Assembly (NCBI GenBank): GCA_016931295.1
Contig: JAFGEZ010000015.1
Span: 51,559-115,558, forward strand
Source of the DNA: Candidatus Krumholzibacteriota bacterium
GTDB taxonomy: Bacteria; Krumholzibacteriota; Krumholzibacteriia; Krumholzibacteriales; Krumholzibacteriaceae
Direction of reading: 5' to 3'
Length of the DNA: 64,000 nt
Below are positions 7,627 through 15,478 of the stretch, in pieces (the stretch's first letter is position 1; the number at the start of each line of letters is the position of its first letter). A program made the translations under genes and the position numbers. The notes under the pieces are model-generated. The model was not told where the DNA came from. It was given only the letters and a program-made list of their open reading frames with translations, and did not search any database.

Positions 7627-7800
7627 CTACTCCTTTTTCCCGCTTTGCGTCTCGTCGCCCGTTTCCGTCTTCTTTTCGTGTCGGTCCCCGACATCGCACG
7701 TGTCGCTCATTCAGGTGGGCACGCCGAGACGGGGAAGGATGAACCGCGAGATCGCGATCCAGACGACGATGAAGCCGAGGATACCGATGAGGTCATTCAT
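7627..7800 (-). CDS. small single-pass membrane protein with in-frame UGA (candidate selenoprotein)
   Basis: The frame begins at ATG 7800, overlapping the arsR stop by eight bases. It encodes one hydrophobic helix (IGILGFIVVWIAIS) followed by RFILPRLGVPT. A TGA at 7713-7711 then interrupts, and the frame continues as MSDTCDVGDRHEKKTETGD up to TAG at 7629-7627, just ahead of fmdB. Read as selenocysteine, the product is 57 residues with U30 and Cys35 (U-M-S-D-T-C) next to the membrane surface and a charged tail. A SECIS-like hairpin lies at the right distance. The alternative is a 29-residue peptide ending at TGA. I recall similar small proteins with a Cys after GVPT in other bacteria but cannot verify that here. 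Function unknown; ArsR linkage suggests metal or redox control. Confidence 0.72.
7679..7713 (-). promoter_or_regulatory. candidate SECIS element of the small membrane protein
   Basis: After the TGA, nucleotides 18-32 form TGTCGG-GGA-CCGACA: a perfect 6-bp stem with a three-base loop starting with G, 24 nt after the UGA. This falls within the bacterial SECIS window. Confidence 0.68.
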
Positions 7801-8146
7801 GGAACTCTTTCCTGAACGTCCTGAGCGCGCTCCGGCCCGCGGTGGTCCGCTGCTCGAGCGAAAAGCAGACGAGACCGCAGATCGTCCGCGGCAGGTCGTT
7901 CGTCAGCCGGTAGAAGACGTGCCGGCCTTCCCTTCGGAACTCGACGAGGGCCGCTCGCCTGAGGACGCCGAGATGCCGGGAGACGTTGGCCTGGCTCAGC
8001 CCCGTCGCGGCGGTGAGCGAGGTGACGCTCTGTTCCCCGCCGCAGAGCTCGCCAAGGATGCGCAACCGCGAGGGATCGCCCATCGCCCGGAGACATTCGG
8101 CCACCATCTCGCAGGCGGCCCCGTTCCCGTCGGTGTCCGGCGTCAT
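7793..8146 (-). CDS. ArsR-family transcriptional regulator
   Basis: The 117-residue protein is a winged-helix regulator of the ArsR/SmtB type: DPSRLRILGELCGGEQSV is the first helix pair, SQANVSRHLGVLRRAALV the recognition helix, and EGRHVFYRLT the wing. The usual ELCVCDL arsenic site is absent. Cysteines that could sense a metal or redox signal are at C12, C18 and in ICGLVC near the C-terminus. Such proteins normally repress their own operon. The consensus promoter ends about eight bases before the ATG and there is no ribosome-binding site, so the mRNA appears leaderless. The operon continues with the UGA-containing peptide and an FmdB protein. Confidence 0.92.
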   Translation of the reverse strand: MTPDTDGNGAACEMVAECLRAMGDPSRLRILGELCGGEQSVTSLTAATGLSQANVSRHLGVLRRAALVEFRREGRHVFYRLTNDLPRTICGLVCFSLEQRTTAGRSALRTFRKEFHE

Positions 8147-8154
8147 GATGCATA

Positions 8155-8182
8155 ATTATATACGTATAGGATAATATGTCAA
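8155..8182 (-). promoter_or_regulatory. consensus promoter and operator-like palindrome of arsR (leaderless)
   Basis: On the minus strand TTGACA (8182-8177) and TATAAT (8160-8155) are 16 bases apart. The perfect palindrome TATACGTATA (8159-8168) overlaps the -10 and spacer, a good site for ArsR autorepression. The start codon at 8146 falls where transcription should begin. Confidence 0.8.
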
Positions 8183-8211
8183 GCTTGATCGGCTCGGAGG
8201 CCGGCGATCGG

Positions 8212-9546
8212 TCAGATGCGGATGTGGCGCCAGCCGCCCTCGCGGAACTTCCACGCCATGAGGCACGCGAAGATGCTGAAATAGAGGTAGACGCCCCACC
8301 ATGCGGCGACGAGCCCGCCGCCGAGGGCGGCGACGGCGAAGTTGGAGTAGGGGATGAGGATGCCCCAGACGCAGATGATCTCGGAGATCATCACGTACAT
8401 GGTGCTTCCCGCTCCCTGGAGGACGCGGGAGAGGACGATTCCGAAGCCGTCGATGAACTGGAACGCGCCGAGCAGCCTGAACGGCACGACTCCCAGCTCG
8501 ACCGTCGCCGGCTCGCGCGTGAAGACCCCCATGATCTGTCTCGGGAAGAACATGAAGCAGGCGCCGATCGCGCCCATCAGCGAGGCGCCGAGCAGCGCGG
8601 AACGCCAGCCGTAGCGCGCGGCCTTGTCCGGATCCTTCTCGCCGAGGCTCCTGCCGACGAGGGTGGCGGCCGCCGTGCCGATTGCCATCCCGATCATGAA
8701 CGTGACGTTGAAGGCCTTGAAGATGATGTTGCTGATGGCCAGCTCGGCGATGCCGATCCGCCCGACAAGCCCGAGAAAGACGACGAATCCGACGGTGGAG
8801 AGGCTCTGGACGGCACGCGGCGCGGAGATGCGGATGATGAGCGCCATCATCCGCGCGTCGAGCCCCGAGCGGCGCTCGGCCCGCGGGAGGCGGCGGATGA
8901 TGCGGAACTCGATGAAGAGAAGGTAGACGACAAGGCCCGCGGCCGTGCTGATCACCGACGCGATCGCCGCGCCGCGCGTCTCGAGACGGGGGAAGGTCCA
9001 GTGGCCGAAGATGAGGAACCAGTTGAGGAGGATGTTCAGCACGTTCACGATGAGCGAGACGATCATGTCGATCCGCACGCGGGCGAGACCGAAGGCATAC
9101 CCCCGAAGGGTATACATCACGATGACGGCGAAGACGCCGGCCATGCGGATGCGCAGGTAGGGGACCCCGTCGGCGGCGATCTCCGGACGATCGGAGAGGA
9201 GCGAGAAGATGCCCCCGGAGAACCGGTAGCCGAGCGCGGAGACGACGATGCCCACGATCGAGGCGAGAAAGAAGGTGTTCGCGAGGATGCGGGCGTATTC
9301 GCCGGTGCGGCCCTCGCCGAGGCGGCGCGAGACGATCGCCTGCGTGCCCACGTGCAGGGAGCCGAAGATGAGGACCGCGACGAGCGTGATGAAGGAGCCG
9401 AGGCCGACGGCCGCGAGGGGCGCGTCGCCGAGGCGTCCGACCATCGCCGTGTCGACGATGTTCAGGATCGTCGTCGAGATCATGCCGACGATCACCGGCG
9501 AGGAGAGCCGTATGATCTCGCGGTTCATTCGGTCAGCCCTGATCAT
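8212..9546 (-). CDS. MATE-family multidrug efflux transporter
   Basis: The 444-residue protein has about 12 hydrophobic segments in the two-fold MATE arrangement. It starts with the typical SPVIVGMISTTILNIVDTAM and VGRLGDAPLAAVGLGSF, and the second half repeats the pattern at ISAPRAVQSLSTVGFVVF. MATE transporters export cationic drugs or metabolites in exchange for Na+ or H+. The first Met (9546) and Met7 (9528) are both possible starts. It stands alone on the minus strand, upstream of the arsR operon, and is divergent from the thioredoxin/barrel gene. No substrate can be inferred. Confidence 0.92.
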   Translation of the reverse strand: MIRADRMNREIIRLSSPVIVGMISTTILNIVDTAMVGRLGDAPLAAVGLGSFITLVAVLIFGSLHVGTQAIVSRRLGEGRTGEYARILANTFFLASIVGIVVSALGYRFSGGIFSLLSDRPEIAADGVPYLRIRMAGVFAVIVMYTLRGYAFGLARVRIDMIVSLIVNVLNILLNWFLIFGHWTFPRLETRGAAIASVISTAAGLVVYLLFIEFRIIRRLPRAERRSGLDARMMALIIRISAPRAVQSLSTVGFVVFLGLVGRIGIAELAISNIIFKAFNVTFMIGMAIGTAAATLVGRSLGEKDPDKAARYGWRSALLGASLMGAIGACFMFFPRQIMGVFTREPATVELGVVPFRLLGAFQFIDGFGIVLSRVLQGAGSTMYVMISEIICVWGILIPYSNFAVAALGGGLVAAWWGVYLYFSIFACLMAWKFREGGWRHIRI

Positions 9547-9560
9547 TCGTAAAAAAGTCC

Positions 9561-9589
9561 CTGGCCATGAGGAAAGAATCTAATATAAT
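9561..9589 (+). promoter_or_regulatory. promoter of the thioredoxin/beta-barrel gene
   Basis: A perfect TATAAT at 9584-9589 is preceded 17 bases upstream by CTGGCC (a weak -35). It lies about 50 bases before the start codon. Confidence 0.55.
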
Positions 9590-9641
9590 GGACGGCTGAA
9601 TTTCGTTCAACGCGGAAAAGCCGGGGAAAAGGGGTGCCGAG

Positions 9642-11576
9642 ATGATGTCCTGCCGCCGTCTGCTCTCGTGTCTGGCCGTCGTGATCCTCCTCGCGGGAAC
9701 GAGCGCGGAAGCCCGGAACGCTCCGTCGTTCGATCTCCCGCTCCTTGGCGGCGGTGCATACCATCGCCTCGACGAACTCCTCGAGGGCCGGGATGCGCTC
9801 TTCCTCGTCTTCTGGGAAAGCGGCTGTCCCCGCTGCGTCGAGGGGCTCCGGGCGAGCCAGCGTTTCGCTGAGGACTACGCCGGGTCCGGCGTCGCCGTCG
9901 TCGGCGTCAACGGCGACTGGAGCGAGCCGGGGCGCGCCCTCGATCGCGTCGAGGCGGAGGAAATCGGCTTCCTGCAGCTCCTCGACAGGGACGGCGCGGC
10001 GGCGGCGGCCTACGGCGTGCCCCTCGAGGCCTTCGCCGTCGTCCTCGTCGACGCCGGCGGCAGCATCCTGTCGATGCGCGTCGATCCGGCGGGAGACGTG
10101 GCGGAGCTCATGGAGCGGATGCTCGCCGGGGGCGGGGCGCCGGAACCGATCGAAGCGGAAGGGAAGTCTATCCACTCGACGCCCGATCTCCCGGGGCTGC
10201 TGGAGACGACCGCCGGCATCGCGTTGCACGGCGACGCGCGCATGCGGTTCTTCTCGATCGATTCGCGGGGCAGCCGGGCCGTCGGCCCCTACGGCGAGGC
10301 GGTCACCCCGGGGAACGACCTGCTCATGCGCTTCGAACTCGAGGCAATCAAACCCATCGGGCGCCACCTCACCGTGGGAGGGCTTGTCCGCGCGGGGAAC
10401 GAGAGTATCGAGGTCCTCCGGTCGGGCCCGCAGTATCTCGACAACGAACGGGGAAGCGCTTTCGCCGATATCCACGCCGCCGGCGCGTCGCTCCGCGTCG
10501 GGTACTACACGATGCACATGACGCCGCTCACGATGATGCGCTGGGACTGGGACGACAATCCGCGCACGGGCGGCGACGCGGGATGCGGCTGCGGAAACGC
10601 GGCGGGCGTCCTGCTCCTCGAGAGCCTCGAGGAGCTCGGCCCCGATCTCACCGTCGAGGGCGGTCGACTGGCGTGGAACGGACGCGGATTCGAATGCGTC
10701 GCCTTCTACGCGATCCCGCGGCGCGCGATCGAGACCGGATCGATCGCATCGAGCATGGGGCTCGGCGAGCCGGCCGACCTCTCGCTGGAGATCTGGGGCG
10801 CCGAGGCCGCCTGGCGCCGGTTCGACGCGCGCACCGGCGGGCACTGGCGTGCCGGGCTGCACTACATCGGCACCTGGGAGGACGAGCGGTCGCTCGACGG
10901 ACCGCGTCTCGGCTATTTCGTCCCCTTCGAATGGACGGAAACCTCGATGCTCACGGCGACCGGCGAGGCGCCGATCCTTCCCTGGGCGCGTCTGCGCGGC
11001 GAACTGATCGCGCTCAACGACGTCTCCGTGCACAACGCCGGCCGCGTCGAGGGCGAGACGGCCGACACGGATGGGGCGGGGGGATACGGCGGGCTCGTCG
11101 TCGACCTGCCGGGCCGCCTCGACGTGGCCGTCGATTACATCTCGATCGACGACGGGTTCGATTCCCCCTTCGCCGCGGTCTCATGGGAGCAGGACCGCAA
11201 GGGGTGGCGCGTCTCGGCGAGGGCCGTGCTTCCCGGCGGTTTCTCCGCGCTCTCCCTCTTCTGGAAACGCCTGGAGAGCCACGCGGACACGTCCTGGCCC
11301 GACGAGGTCTCCTTTTTCGGCGCCGCGGCCGACGTCGATCTCGAGAGCGGTCTCGGCGGCGGGATCGGCTGGCTCGACCGAGGCTCGTGGAACGACGATC
11401 CCGGCGCGGGCTACGACGAGTCGCGGACCGCGCTGACGGCGAGCGTGAGATACCGGTTCGATCGCATGACGAGCGTGCAGGCGCAGTACCAGCGGATCGA
11501 GTACGAGACGGACGTGCCCGATTTCCTCGATGCGGTCACGTCGCTCTTCAGTTTCTATCTCGTGTCGAGGTTCTAG
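9642..11576 (+). CDS. TlpA-like thioredoxin domain fused to an outer-membrane beta-barrel
   Basis: A signal peptide (1-24) is followed by a redoxin/TlpA-like domain. It contains APSFDLPLLGG, then FWESGCPRC with the active-site pair C62-P-R-C65, and VVGVNGDWSEP, ending near residue 170. The remaining ~450 residues are alternating, aromatic-rich beta strands (RVGYYTMHM, AGLHYIGTW, ALTASVRYRF, SVQAQYQRIEYE). They end in ...FSFYLVSRF, a C-terminal Phe typical of BAM-inserted outer-membrane proteins. So a thiol-disulfide enzyme appears tethered in the periplasm to a barrel. This is an unusual fusion; I do not know a characterised example. It is convergent with a secreted candidate selenoprotein that has a CxxU motif, a tempting redox partner, but that link is speculative. 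Confidence 0.8.
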   Translation: MMSCRRLLSCLAVVILLAGTSAEARNAPSFDLPLLGGGAYHRLDELLEGRDALFLVFWESGCPRCVEGLRASQRFAEDYAGSGVAVVGVNGDWSEPGRALDRVEAEEIGFLQLLDRDGAAAAAYGVPLEAFAVVLVDAGGSILSMRVDPAGDVAELMERMLAGGGAPEPIEAEGKSIHSTPDLPGLLETTAGIALHGDARMRFFSIDSRGSRAVGPYGEAVTPGNDLLMRFELEAIKPIGRHLTVGGLVRAGNESIEVLRSGPQYLDNERGSAFADIHAAGASLRVGYYTMHMTPLTMMRWDWDDNPRTGGDAGCGCGNAAGVLLLESLEELGPDLTVEGGRLAWNGRGFECVAFYAIPRRAIETGSIASSMGLGEPADLSLEIWGAEAAWRRFDARTGGHWRAGLHYIGTWEDERSLDGPRLGYFVPFEWTETSMLTATGEAPILPWARLRGELIALNDVSVHNAGRVEGETADTDGAGGYGGLVVDLPGRLDVAVDYISIDDGFDSPFAAVSWEQDRKGWRVSARAVLPGGFSALSLFWKRLESHADTSWPDEVSFFGAAADVDLESGLGGGIGWLDRGSWNDDPGAGYDESRTALTASVRYRFDRMTSVQAQYQRIEYETDVPDFLDAVTSLFSFYLVSRF

Positions 11577-11618
11577 CGGAAAGCGAACCGGCTCGGCCGG
11601 TCGCGTCACGGGGTCTCC

Positions 11619-11642
11619 GGGCGGGGTCGTTCGATCCCGCCC
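11619..11642. terminator. terminator between convergent genes
   Basis: A 10-bp stem (GGGCGGGGTC with its partner, one G-U pair) has loop GTTC and is followed on the plus strand by the T-rich TTCCTATTT. Confidence 0.65.
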
Positions 11643-11645
11643 TTC

Positions 11646-12185
11646 CTATTTCCGGTAGAAGGACTTGATTTCGCCCCAGGTGGATTCGCCGGCGGCGGTG
11701 ACGTTGCTGAGCGTGAGCCAGTCGAGCTGGAGTCCCGCTCCTCCCTCCACGAAGGCGATCTGGATCGTGTAAGCCGGCATGTAGACGTTGAGCTCGCCGC
11801 TCCCGGCGGCGTAGAGGTCGGCGCCTCACCCCGAGCAGCCGTGCCCCGTGAAGACGAAGTCGATCGTCTGCTGGCCGACGAAATCGACCGGCGTCAAGGT
11901 GAGGCGGAGGTGATAGTCGACGTTCTCCTCGCCCATGCAGTGGAGCTCGGCGGCGACCGAGCCGTACTCGTCGGTCTCGAACGAATAGGTGAGCCATTCC
12001 CCCGGGTAGTCGAGGCCCTGCAGCCATCCGTTCACCGTGACGAAATTCAGGAAGGCGATGTTGAGGGAGTGTTCGAAGTTCTCCGACTGGACGAGGACGT
12101 CCTTCGCCGACACGGGGGACGATGAGGCCGGCAGAAGAAGCGCTACGAGGATACAGGCGACGCGGAACACGGGTACCCCTCTCAT
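11646..12185 (-). CDS. secreted carbohydrate-binding-module-like protein with in-frame UGA in a CxxU motif (candidate selenoprotein)
   Basis: ATG 12185 opens a 179-codon frame interrupted only by TGA at 11828-11826 and ending at TAG 11646. A signal peptide (1-27, cleaved near VSA-KD) precedes an all-beta domain with GEWLTYSFETDEYGSVAAEL and, after the UGA, VYMPAYTIQIAF and GLQLDWLTLS. This strand order is like CBM6/35-type carbohydrate-binding domains (inference). The TGA falls inside the domain, not at its end: C117-S-G-U120, so the read-through protein has a CxxU redox motif. The downstream half is clearly coding. A SECIS-like hairpin lies at the right distance. Either this is a selenoprotein of a type I do not know, or a recent nonsense mutation. 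It is convergent with the thioredoxin/barrel gene. Confidence 0.75.
11795..11828 (-). promoter_or_regulatory. candidate SECIS element of the CBM-like protein
   Basis: Fifteen nt after the TGA the mRNA reads CGCCGC-CGGGA-GCGGCG: a perfect 6-bp stem with a five-base loop whose second base (22 nt after UGA) is G. Distance, stem length and loop fit bacterial SECIS rules. High local GC makes chance hairpins more likely, hence the caution. Confidence 0.62.
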
Positions 12186-12231
12186 GCACGTCCGGATACC
12201 GCCCGATGATAGCACATCGCCGCGCGGGGGG

Positions 12232-14148
12232 TCAATACGCCCCGTCCGGGTGGCGATCGACGGGCGTGCCGGCGAAGCGGAGCACGAGGAGGAGCGCGCC
12301 GCATCCGGCGGCGAGCGCGGCGGCGGGATGGACACCGAGCGCGGTCGGCACGCAGCCGAGGAGGAGCGCCGCGGCTCCCACGACGAGCGCGTAGGGGAGC
12401 TGCGTCCGGACGTGGTCGACGTGGTCGGCGGCCGAAGCCATCGACGACATGATCGTCGTGTCCGATATCGGCGAGCAGTGGTCGCCGAAGACCGCCCCGG
12501 AGAGGATCGAGGCGATCGATCCGAGCAGCACCGGCTCGGAGGCCGCCGCGTCGAGGCCCGCCGCGCGCGTCGTGCCCACGACGAGGGGGATGACGATCGG
12601 GATGAGGATCGACATCGTTCCCCAGGAGGTTCCCGTCGAGAACGAGATCCCCATCGCGAGGAGGAAGACGATCGTCGGCAGGATGCCGGGCGAGAGGACG
12701 CCGGCGAGGTGGTGCACCAGGTAGTCGGCGGTCTGCAGCTCGACACAGACCTGGCCGATGCACCAGGCGAGCACGAGTATCACGATCGCGGTCATCATCG
12801 ACTTGATGCCGTTCATCCACGCCTCGATCGTGCCGCGGAGATCGAGCAGCCGCTGGGAAAGGGCGAGGACCGCCGCGACGATGCAGCCGGCGGACGAACC
12901 CCAGAGCAGCGCGCGGAAGGAATCGGATTCCTTCAGGGCATCGAGAAAACCGCCCCCGACGACGCCCGCCCCGGCGAGCGACGCGCGCCCGGTCGCGACG
13001 AGCCCGACGAAGCTCGCGAGAACGACGACGGCGATGGGCAGGATGCCGTTGACGAATCGTGGCCGGACGTTCGGCGCGGGCGCGACGGCCAGCCCGTCGA
13101 TGTTGGAGAGGGGCAGGGCGTGGTCGCTCGACACCTTGCCGGTCGTTCTCGCCCTGCGCTCCGCGGCGAGCATCAGCGAGAAGTCGCGGCCGGTGAGGAT
13201 GACGAAGAGAACGAAGAGGATCGCGAAGATCGGGTAGAAGCTGTAGGGGATCGAGGCGACGAAGGTCGCCAGCGGGTTGCGGTCGATCCCGAGGGAGTCG
13301 AATGACTGCGCGATGAGGGAGATCTCGAATCCGATCCAGCTCGTCACGACGGCCAGGACGGTTATCGGCGCCGCCGTCGAATCGACGATGTAGGAGAGCT
13401 TCTCGCGGGAGATGCGGAGGCGGTCGGTGAGGGGGCGGGTGGCATTCCCCACGATCAGCGTGTTGGTGTAATCATCGAAGAAGATCAAAACGCCCATCAG
13501 CCAGACGGCGAGCTGCCCGCGGCGCGGTGTCGTCGCGATGCGCGAGACGCGGTCGACGATGCCCTTCATCCCCCCCATTCGCGAGGTGATGCCGACCATG
13601 CCCCCGAGGAGCAGCGTGAAGACGACGATCGAGGCGTGGTCGCTCCCCTGGCGGGCGAGCGTGCCTATGACGTAGTGGTCGGCGATGCGGAGGATCGATG
13701 CGACCGGACTGAATCCCGTCACGAGGAAGGAGCCGAGCCAGATGCCGACGAGCAGGGCGACGACGACCTGGCGGAAGATGAGGGCGAAGAGGATCGCGAC
13801 GACGGGGGGAAGAAGGGAGAGAACGCCGGGAATGGCGAGGAACTCGGTGCGCCCGATCCACCGTCCCGCGGTGACGGTGACGACGTGGCGACCCGCCGGG
13901 ATCGCCGTCTCGAATCCGCCGGCGGGAAGGTCGGCCGCGTCGCCCGCGAAGAGCAGCCGGTTGTCGAGCGCGATCTCGACGGCGCACGACGCGCACGTGT
14001 CCGGCACCTCGATACGACGGGGAAGGCCGGAGAGCACCACCGTTCTCGCGCTCGCGGCGGTCGCCGTCAGCAGCATCGCCGCGGCGAAAACGGCGGCGAG
14101 GGAGAGGGAGAGCCATGCGCGATCAGTCGATCGTCTCGACATCGACAT
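12232..14148 (-). CDS. NhaC-family Na+/H+ antiporter with exported N-terminal domain
   Basis: The last ~530 residues are an NhaC-type secondary transporter with about a dozen membrane segments and family motifs such as MGVLIFFDDYTNTLIVG, STAAPITVLAVVTSW, SFSTGTSWGTMSILIP and AVFGDHCSPISDTT. These transporters exchange Na+ (or organic acids) for protons. Unusually, the first ~110 residues are a signal peptide plus a small beta domain (VVLSGLPRRIEVPDTC, then IPAGRHVVTVTAG) resembling PEGA-type surface domains, with a CxxC (CASC). I infer a periplasmic sensor or binding appendage. The start overlaps the end of the DUF362 gene by about 26 bases, so the two are probably cotranscribed. Confidence 0.88.
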   Translation of the reverse strand: MSMSRRSTDRAWLSLSLAAVFAAAMLLTATAASARTVVLSGLPRRIEVPDTCASCAVEIALDNRLLFAGDAADLPAGGFETAIPAGRHVVTVTAGRWIGRTEFLAIPGVLSLLPPVVAILFALIFRQVVVALLVGIWLGSFLVTGFSPVASILRIADHYVIGTLARQGSDHASIVVFTLLLGGMVGITSRMGGMKGIVDRVSRIATTPRRGQLAVWLMGVLIFFDDYTNTLIVGNATRPLTDRLRISREKLSYIVDSTAAPITVLAVVTSWIGFEISLIAQSFDSLGIDRNPLATFVASIPYSFYPIFAILFVLFVILTGRDFSLMLAAERRARTTGKVSSDHALPLSNIDGLAVAPAPNVRPRFVNGILPIAVVVLASFVGLVATGRASLAGAGVVGGGFLDALKESDSFRALLWGSSAGCIVAAVLALSQRLLDLRGTIEAWMNGIKSMMTAIVILVLAWCIGQVCVELQTADYLVHHLAGVLSPGILPTIVFLLAMGISFSTGTSWGTMSILIPIVIPLVVGTTRAAGLDAAASEPVLLGSIASILSGAVFGDHCSPISDTTIMSSMASAADHVDHVRTQLPYALVVGAAALLLGCVPTALGVHPAAALAAGCGALLLVLRFAGTPVDRHPDGAY

Positions 14149-15127
14149 CGGTCGTCCTGCCCATCATCCGCGCCGCGGCCTCGACGTGCCGCCACGGCGA
14201 GATCAGGTTGTGTTCGAGGAAGAGGTCGTTTCGTCCGGTGTGTTCCCGTATCAACGCGAGAGAGGCGACGTCGGCGGTGAGCATGTCGTCCGCGCACACG
14301 TACCCGACGTCGTCGGCGAGGAGGGGGCCGGCGTCGGCGACGCAATCGCAGAGTTTCGTGATGCCCCGGATGACGTTCAGCGCGAAGGTCTTCCGGTAGC
14401 GCCGGTGGGCGAGTACGGCCGCCTCGGCGAGAAGCGTGTTGAACTCGGCGGTCTTCGCCTCGATGCAGGCGGCCGGGCAGACATTGACGCAGTTGCTGCA
14501 GCCGGGGCACCATGTGACGTCGAATCGCGGCTCCCCGTCGACGAGACGTATGTTGCCGGTGGGGCAGTTCTCCACGCACGTTCCGCACGACGTGCAGCCG
14601 CCGGTGTAGGACGGCTCGGCTCCCGCGTGGATCGCGCCCTTCGTTTTCTTCGACATGCAGCCCATCCCGACGTTCTTTATCGCGCCGCCCATGCCGCAGC
14701 ACATGTGTCCCTTCACGTGCGTGAGCAGCAGAACGCCGTCGGCCTCGATCGGATCGAGCGCGAGCTCGTAGGTCATGTGCGTTCCGTCGACCGCTTCGCT
14801 CCGGTCGGACACGACGATCGGCGCGCCGATCGCCTCGCGCGTGAAGCCGTGTTCCGCCGCGGCGGCGAGATAGCTTGCGGTCTCGCTCCGCGGACTCCGG
14901 TAGACGACGGGCGTGTCGAAGACGACCGCTTCGCATCCCGCGCCGGTCAGCGCGGCGACGACGCGCGCGGCGAACCCGGACGCGATGTGATGCCTGTTTC
15001 CCGGTTCTCCCATGTGCAGCTTGACGATGACGCGGTCGCCTTCCGAGAAGACGTCCCGCATGCGGCGCGTCAGATAATAGGAAAGCACCGTCTCGTCGGG
15101 AGTGAAGTACGCGGTGTGCTTTTTCAT
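14123..15127 (-). CDS. DUF362 protein with two [4Fe-4S] ferredoxin motifs
   Basis: The 334-residue protein has an N-terminal DUF362 domain, starting near FTPDETVLSYYLT, with KLHMGEPGN and the Cys-containing MCCGMGGAIKNVGMG. An 8Fe-ferredoxin insert follows, with CTSCGTCVENCPTG and CPGCSNCVNVCPAAC at about residues 175-215, enough ligands for two [4Fe-4S] clusters. Proteins of this kind are common in anaerobes and are thought to move electrons, but their substrates are unknown. ATG 15127 is well placed and the gene leads a two-gene unit with the NhaC antiporter. The iron-sulfur content fits an anaerobic or microaerobic lifestyle. Confidence 0.9.
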   Translation of the reverse strand: MKKHTAYFTPDETVLSYYLTRRMRDVFSEGDRVIVKLHMGEPGNRHHIASGFAARVVAALTGAGCEAVVFDTPVVYRSPRSETASYLAAAAEHGFTREAIGAPIVVSDRSEAVDGTHMTYELALDPIEADGVLLLTHVKGHMCCGMGGAIKNVGMGCMSKKTKGAIHAGAEPSYTGGCTSCGTCVENCPTGNIRLVDGEPRFDVTWCPGCSNCVNVCPAACIEAKTAEFNTLLAEAAVLAHRRYRKTFALNVIRGITKLCDCVADAGPLLADDVGYVCADDMLTADVASLALIREHTGRNDLFLEHNLISPWRHVEAAARMMGRTTDVDVETID

Positions 15128-15478
15128 CGTCCTTCCGTCTCCGTTCTGCGGATGAATGCAATGCGGGGCAGCGTTTCCAACGCGCCCGTTCCCGCGCGAT
15201 CACGGCAGGCGCGGGCCGGTCGGTGCGTGATCGATGATAGCAATGCGGCCGTCGCGTGTCAACGAACCGGCGACCGCCGAAGAACGCGTCGAAGAAAGTG
15301 TGCATCAATGTGCATCGAAACGATAAAATATTCTTGACACGATTTTTTGCAAGTGCATACCATGCTGTGAATTTCAATAGTGCGCTTTCACCGCTGCATG
15401 ACATCGACCGGGGGACGACATCGGGCGGGGAGCGGAAACGCCTCGTCGGCTTTCAACCTTTTCAAAGGGGTGGGCACG
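15128..15478. other. intergenic region with divergent promoters
   Basis: This 351-base region separates the minus-strand DUF362 gene from the plus-strand histone-like gene. I see no credible gene in it. It contains an AT-rich stretch (15300-15370) unlike the surrounding DNA, with the promoter described separately and a long leader of about 110 bases. Confidence 0.6.
15334..15363 (+). promoter_or_regulatory. strong promoter of the histone-H1-like gene
   Basis: A perfect TTGACA (15334-15339) is followed after 18 bases by TACCAT (15358-15363), in an AT-rich island. The perfect -35 and the excellent terminator after the gene suggest high expression of a monocistronic mRNA. Confidence 0.65.

Noticed and set aside
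8176-9552. 458-codon plus-strand frame over the MATE gene
   Set aside because: Shadow of the MATE coding strand; no hydrophobic or domain pattern and no ribosome-binding site.
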